Shown in pieces: positions 50,741 through 54,441 of a stretch of 54,441 nt of DNA. This DNA comes from Symbiodinium natans. Lineage: Eukaryota > Sar > Dinophyceae > Suessiales > Symbiodiniaceae. A model generated the notes under the pieces. The model did no database searches. It was not told where the DNA came from and saw only the letters and a list, made by a program, of their open reading frames with translations. The stretch covers positions 713,322-767,762 of the forward strand of contig CAJNDS010001657.1 of the NCBI GenBank assembly GCA_905221605.1, written 5' to 3'. Numbering within the stretch: the stretch's first letter is position 1; every line of letters begins with the position of its first letter. Position numbers and translations under genes: made by a program.

Positions 50741-51030
50741 GACTTACTACTTGGACTACCCTGGTCCTTCTTTGCATCCCTGACAAGTTAAGGTCTGCTG
50801 GGAATTGTCTTTGTAAGGTCTTTGGGGAAGGGTTCCTTTGAGGGCTTAGGGTTTAGGAGGGTTTAGGGTTGAGATCGAGGGTTTAATTAGGGTTTAGGGT
50901 TTAGGTACGGTTTATAAGAGTTAGGCGGTCTAGGTTTTAAGGTTTCAGCGTGTTTGAGGGAGTTCGGGGTTCTCGGGCTCAAAGTTTTGGGCATATTCAT
51001 GGTTTGGGCAGTTGGGGGCTGGGGGTTTGT

Positions 51031-51032
51031 TT

Positions 51033-51064
<32 letters not shown>
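51031..51064. repeat. Poly-T tract
   Basis: About 34 bases, nearly all T. Confidence 0.95.
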
Positions 51065-51069
<5 letters not shown>

Positions 51070-51319
51070 CTGGTCCGGGTTGAGCTGTTTTGCCACACTG
51101 TGCTGCCGAGATGGCCGAAGAACTCCCCCACAGCCAATTTTCTGTGAAAGGCGCTCCGCGCCACAAACCAGTCTTTTGAGGCAATTTGTGTTCGCGCGAA
51201 CAAACCCATCTTTCACTTCTAATTTGTGTTTTGAAAGGCACCCCGCACCTTGGACGAAAAAAATGTCTTGTCAGGAGATGGACGATCCAACATCTTGCAT
51301 CAATTTGAAGTGTTCCAGC

Positions 51320-51745
51320 TTCGTACCCCCGAACTCAGAGTTCGAACCCAGGGTTCGGAACTCTATGTTCTCCGAACCCTGGGTTCGACTTTAAGTTGAA
51401 CCCCAGGTTCAACTCCGGCTTGAACTCTTTGAACCTGGTTAAACCTAGGTTCGAACTTTTGGGCCTGGAGTTCGAACTTTTGGGCCCAGAGTTCGAACTC
51501 TCGAACCTGGGGTTCAACTAGGGTTTGAACATGGAGTTTGAATCCAGAGTTTGCGAAGTTCTGAACTCTGGGTCAAACTTTCGAACTCCGGGGTTAACCT
51601 GGAGTTCGAACACAGAGTTGAACCTAAAGTTGACAAACAGAGTTCGAACTCTTGAACCTGCTCAAGTAGAAACTTTCAAGTTGCTTCTGCGAATACACAG
51701 TTCCGAACTCAAACTCCGGGTTCAAACCTGGAGTTCGAACAGAGG
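51320..51745. repeat. Degenerate palindromic repeat based on GTTCGAAC
   Basis: About twenty occurrences of GTTCGAAC, GTTGAACC, GGTTCAAC and AGTTCGAACTC at intervals of roughly 15-30 bases, alternating with CCTGG/CCAGG. Each word is self-complementary or nearly so. The 171-codon plus frame (51525-52040) and a minus frame through it are repeat readings. Confidence 0.85.
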
Positions 51746-51794
51746 ATTGAAACCAAGGACCTTTTTTTCTCAGTTTCGGATTCTTGGCTGGAAA

Positions 51795-52000
51795 ACCGAC
51801 ATTTTTCCTGCAAACTTTGTGCAAAGTGAGAAGTTTGCAGTCTGCACTGTTTCTGTAAAGTTTGCGGGCGTGCAAGACCTAGAGAACTCTGATTCTGAAA
51901 GGAAATTAAGTCCAGACGCAAAGTTTGCAATTTTGCAGTTTTTGGACTTGTCGATGCAAACTTGTGGGTTGCTCGCAAACTTTGCGCGCTTTTTCTGGAA
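51795..52000. repeat. GCAAACTTTGC-type dispersed words
   Basis: Several copies of GCAAACTTTG(C/T), AAGTTTGCAG and AAAGTTTGC, again palindromic, directly after the GTTCGAAC array. Confidence 0.65.
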
Positions 52001-52118
52001 ATTGCGCGAAGAATTTTTGAGGTTCGAGATGTGCCTGTAACGCTGCCCCTATTTACTTCATCTCTCTGGAGGCCTTTGTCATAGAGACCCCTGGAATCTG
52101 GGTCCTTACTGTCCAGAA

Positions 52119-53250
52119 CGGCAAAATGCTGGAATTTTTCAGCATTTTGGCAGTGTTGACTGCAGTGTTGATTGTAGTGTTGACTGAGTGTTGACTGAGT
52201 GTTGACTGAGTGTTGACTGACGGAGTGTTGACTGAGTGTTGACTGTCATTTTGCATGCGTTTGCTGCATTCACAAGAAATACAGTGTCGTTAAGTTTCTT
52301 AATGTCAAGAACAGCTTTTGGCAGCGTTGACTGTAGCGTCGATTGTAAATGGAATGAATGGCTGTGTTGTGTGTCCCGAGTCCAGGCGCCCTAGAAATGG
52401 GTGGGCGCGCGTTCTCAGCTTCCAGTTACTGTAGGTGCGCAAAAGATCGCAAAAGATGCAAAAGCACTTCTGCCCTTCGGTGGATGGATGCAATCTTGCA
52501 CCACCAGTACATGCGTACTTGAAACTTGAAACGATTGAGGCGTCAAACCCCGCACCCCCTGCATAACATTGGCGGCTGGGACTATTTGAGCGGTGCAAGA
52601 TTTCGGCCAGTGGAGCAAATCCGGCCGGTAGCTTTTCACAGCCAATGTTTAAAATGGGTGCACGGGGAACACAAAAAGACGTTTCTGAAAAGCGGCGCAA
52701 GATTTTGTCCATCCACAGTGTGGATGGACAAAGTCTTGCGCCGCTTTTCAGAAACGTCTTTTTGCGTTCCCCGTGCACCCATTTTAACATTGGCTGTGAA
52801 AAGCTACCGGCCGGATTTGCTCCACTGGCCGAAATCTTGCGCCGCTCACATAGTCCTAGCCGCCAATGTTAAGCAGGGGGTTTGGTGCCTCAATCGTTTC
52901 AAGTACGCATGTACTGGTGGTGCAAGATTGCACCCATCCACCGAAGGGCAAAAGTGCTTTTGCATCTTTTGCGCACCTACAGTAACTGGAAGCTGAGAAT
53001 GCGTGCCCACCCATTTCTAGGGCCTGGACTCGGGACACACGACACAGCCATTCATTCCATCTACAATCGACGCTACAGTCAACGCTGCCAAAAGCTGTTC
53101 TTTACATTAAGAAGCTTAAAGACACAGTGTTTCCTGTGAATGCAGCAAATGCATGCAAAATGACAGTCAACACTCAGTCAACACTCACTCAACACTGCTG
53201 TCAACACTACAGCCAACACTGCCAAAATGCTGGAAAATCCTGCATTTTGC
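52119..53250. repeat. Giant imperfect palindrome, ~0.55-0.6-kb arms
   Basis: Left arm (52119-52716) and right arm (52720-53250) are reverse complements with small indels; the centre is TGTCCATCCAC-AGT-GTGGATGGACA (52706-52730) with a 3-base loop. Outer parts contain GTTGACTGAGTG 12-mers in the left arm and their complements in the right. Confidence 0.95.
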
Positions 53251-54441
53251 TGTGAAAAGCTACCGGCCGGATTTGCTCCACTGGCCGAAAGCTTGCACTG
53301 TTCAAATAGTCCTAGCCGCCAATGTTAAGCAGGGGGTTTGATGCCTCAATCGTTTCAAGTACGCATGTACTGGTGGTGTAAGATTGCGTCCATCCACCGA
53401 AGGGCAAAAGTGCTTTTGCATCTTTCGCGCACCTACAGTAACTGGAAGCTGAGAACGCGTGCCCACCCATTTCTAGGGGGCTTGGACTCGGGACACACGA
53501 CACAGCCATTCATTCCATCTACAATCGACGCTACAGTCAACGCTGCCAAAAGCTGTTCTTGACATTAAGAAGCTTAAAGACACTGTATTTCCTGCGAATG
53601 CAGCAAACGCATGCAAAATGACAGTCAACACTCAGTCAACATTGCAGTCAACACTACAGTCAACACTGCCAAAATGCTGGAATATCTAGCATTTTGCCGT
53701 TCTGGACATTAAGAAGCTAAAAAACGCATTTTTTCCTTTCAAACGAGTGAATTGTGGAAACTGCTGGTTTCCCAGGGTTTTCGTACCGTTGACTGTAGTG
53801 TTGAGTGCTGACTGAGTGTTGACTGAATGTTGACTGTAAAGTGAAAGTCGTTGAAGCCATAGCTAATCACTCACGCTCGCAGAGCATACCTGGCAACACT
53901 CGCCGAAAGGGACCGAAGGGCAAAAGTGCTTTTGCATCTTGGGCGTACCTACAGTAACTGGAAGCTGAGAACGCGTGTGCACCCATTTCTAGGGTGCCTG
54001 GGTTCGGGACACACGACACAGCAATTCATTCCATCTACAATCGACGCTACAGTCAACGCTGCCAAAAGCAGTTCTTGACGTTAAGAAGCTTAAAGACACT
54101 GTATTTCCTGTGAACGCACCAAATGCATGCCAAATGACAGTGGAATCTGCTGCTTTCCCAGGTTTTCGGTAGCGTTGACTGTAGTGATGACTGTAGTGTT
54201 GGCTGAGTGTTGACTGAGTATTGGCTGTACTTTTGCACGCGTTTGAGACACCTTGGGAATGCAAAACTGCATCCCAACAAAAATGTCGTTGAAGCCATAG
54301 GTAATCACTCACGCTCGTAGAGCATACTTGGCAACACTCGCCGAAAGGGACCGAAGGGCAGAAGTGCTTTTGCATCTTTTGCGCACCTACAGTGACTGGA
54401 AGCTGATAACGCGCGCGATTCTATATTCATTATGATGTCCG
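52796..54441 (+). repeat. Tandem satellite, ~440-516-bp period
   Basis: CCGAAGGGCAAAAGTGCTTT recurs (with one change in the last copy) at 52941, 53397, 53913 and 54351, each followed by GCACCTACAGTAACTGGAAG-like sequence. The first two units (52796 and 53251) share GTGAAAAGCTACCGGCCGG starts; the last two lack that part and carry a TCGTTGAAGCCATAGGTAAT-like segment instead. The array continues past the window end. Repeated short ORFs here are shadows. Confidence 0.95.

Larger units (their letters stand above)
41700..50940. repeat. Block 2 of dispersed telomere-like heptamers
   Basis: CCCTAAA/TTTAGGG and close variants recur near 41740-41960, 42060-42230, 43560-43615, 44070-44150, 45050-45100, 46160-46210, 47085-47120, 47500-47560, 47840-47870, 48015-48050, 50310-50370 and 50840-50940. 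As in block 1, they sit in introns (for instance in the TIR-like gene) and between genes. The 32 kb between the blocks is essentially free of them. Confidence 0.75.

Noticed and set aside
51335-51540. GTTCGAAC words resembling tRNA T-arm (B box) sequences
   Set aside because: They recur about twenty times without A boxes or cloverleaf pairing; they are an array of palindromic repeats.
52119-54441. Possible CRISPR array, because of evenly repeated segments
   Set aside because: Units are hundreds of bases long, variable and inverted; no short identical repeats with unique spacers, and the genome is eukaryotic.

Overview
The window looks like nuclear DNA of a dinoflagellate, most likely a Suessiales-type alga; this is an inference from gene structure. 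Conserved proteins are broken into many very short exons on the + strand. Introns end in AG directly before a G, start with GC or GA as well as GT, and several carry the same few bases at both ends. All recognisable genes point the same way (+), as in the unidirectional gene blocks of dinoflagellates. Telomere-type heptamers (TTTAGGG and degenerate forms) and long simple repeats are scattered through the DNA. Long ORFs are rare because most coding sequence is in pieces of 30-570 bases, so many long ORFs outside the named genes are probably chance or repeat readings.

Layout. 0-1.3 kb: no assignable gene. 1.4-8.7 kb: a telomere-like repeat block interleaved with short coding islands of an intron-dense gene of unknown function (best linked part 4663-5460). 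8.9-9.3, 14.8-15.7, 17.0-18.4 and 19.7-20.0 kb: long simple-sequence tracts, with weak exon candidates between them. 23.7-35.2 kb: a DEAD-box RNA helicase of the DDX21/plant PRH75 (nucleolar) type, recovered motif by motif across at least a dozen exons. 36.5-37.7 kb: a class I SAM-dependent methyltransferase of the METTL13/EEF1AKMT4 type, with an extra C-terminal region. 40.1-40.9 kb: N-terminal half of a MATE-family multidrug/toxin exporter, with an in-frame TAG in its second exon. 41.7-50.9 kb: a second telomere-like block containing a large, nearly exact inverted repeat (43.2-44.5 kb), a coiled-coil ORF (45.3 kb) and a TIR/HET-like multi-pass membrane protein gene (48.5-50.8 kb). 51.3 kb to the end: palindromic and tandem satellite DNA, including a palindrome with roughly 0.55-kb arms centred at 52718.

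The genes do not form an obvious pathway. The helicase (ribosome biogenesis) and the methyltransferase (elongation-factor modification in related families) both touch translation, but adjacency in dinoflagellates is weak evidence of shared function. The most unusual signals are intron ends with direct repeats up to 22 bp, two separate families of giant inverted repeats, the confinement of telomere-like heptamers to two blocks, and in-frame stops inside otherwise convincing exons. Exon ends were set by eye from reading frame, family conservation and splice signals; they should be read as approximate unless stated.
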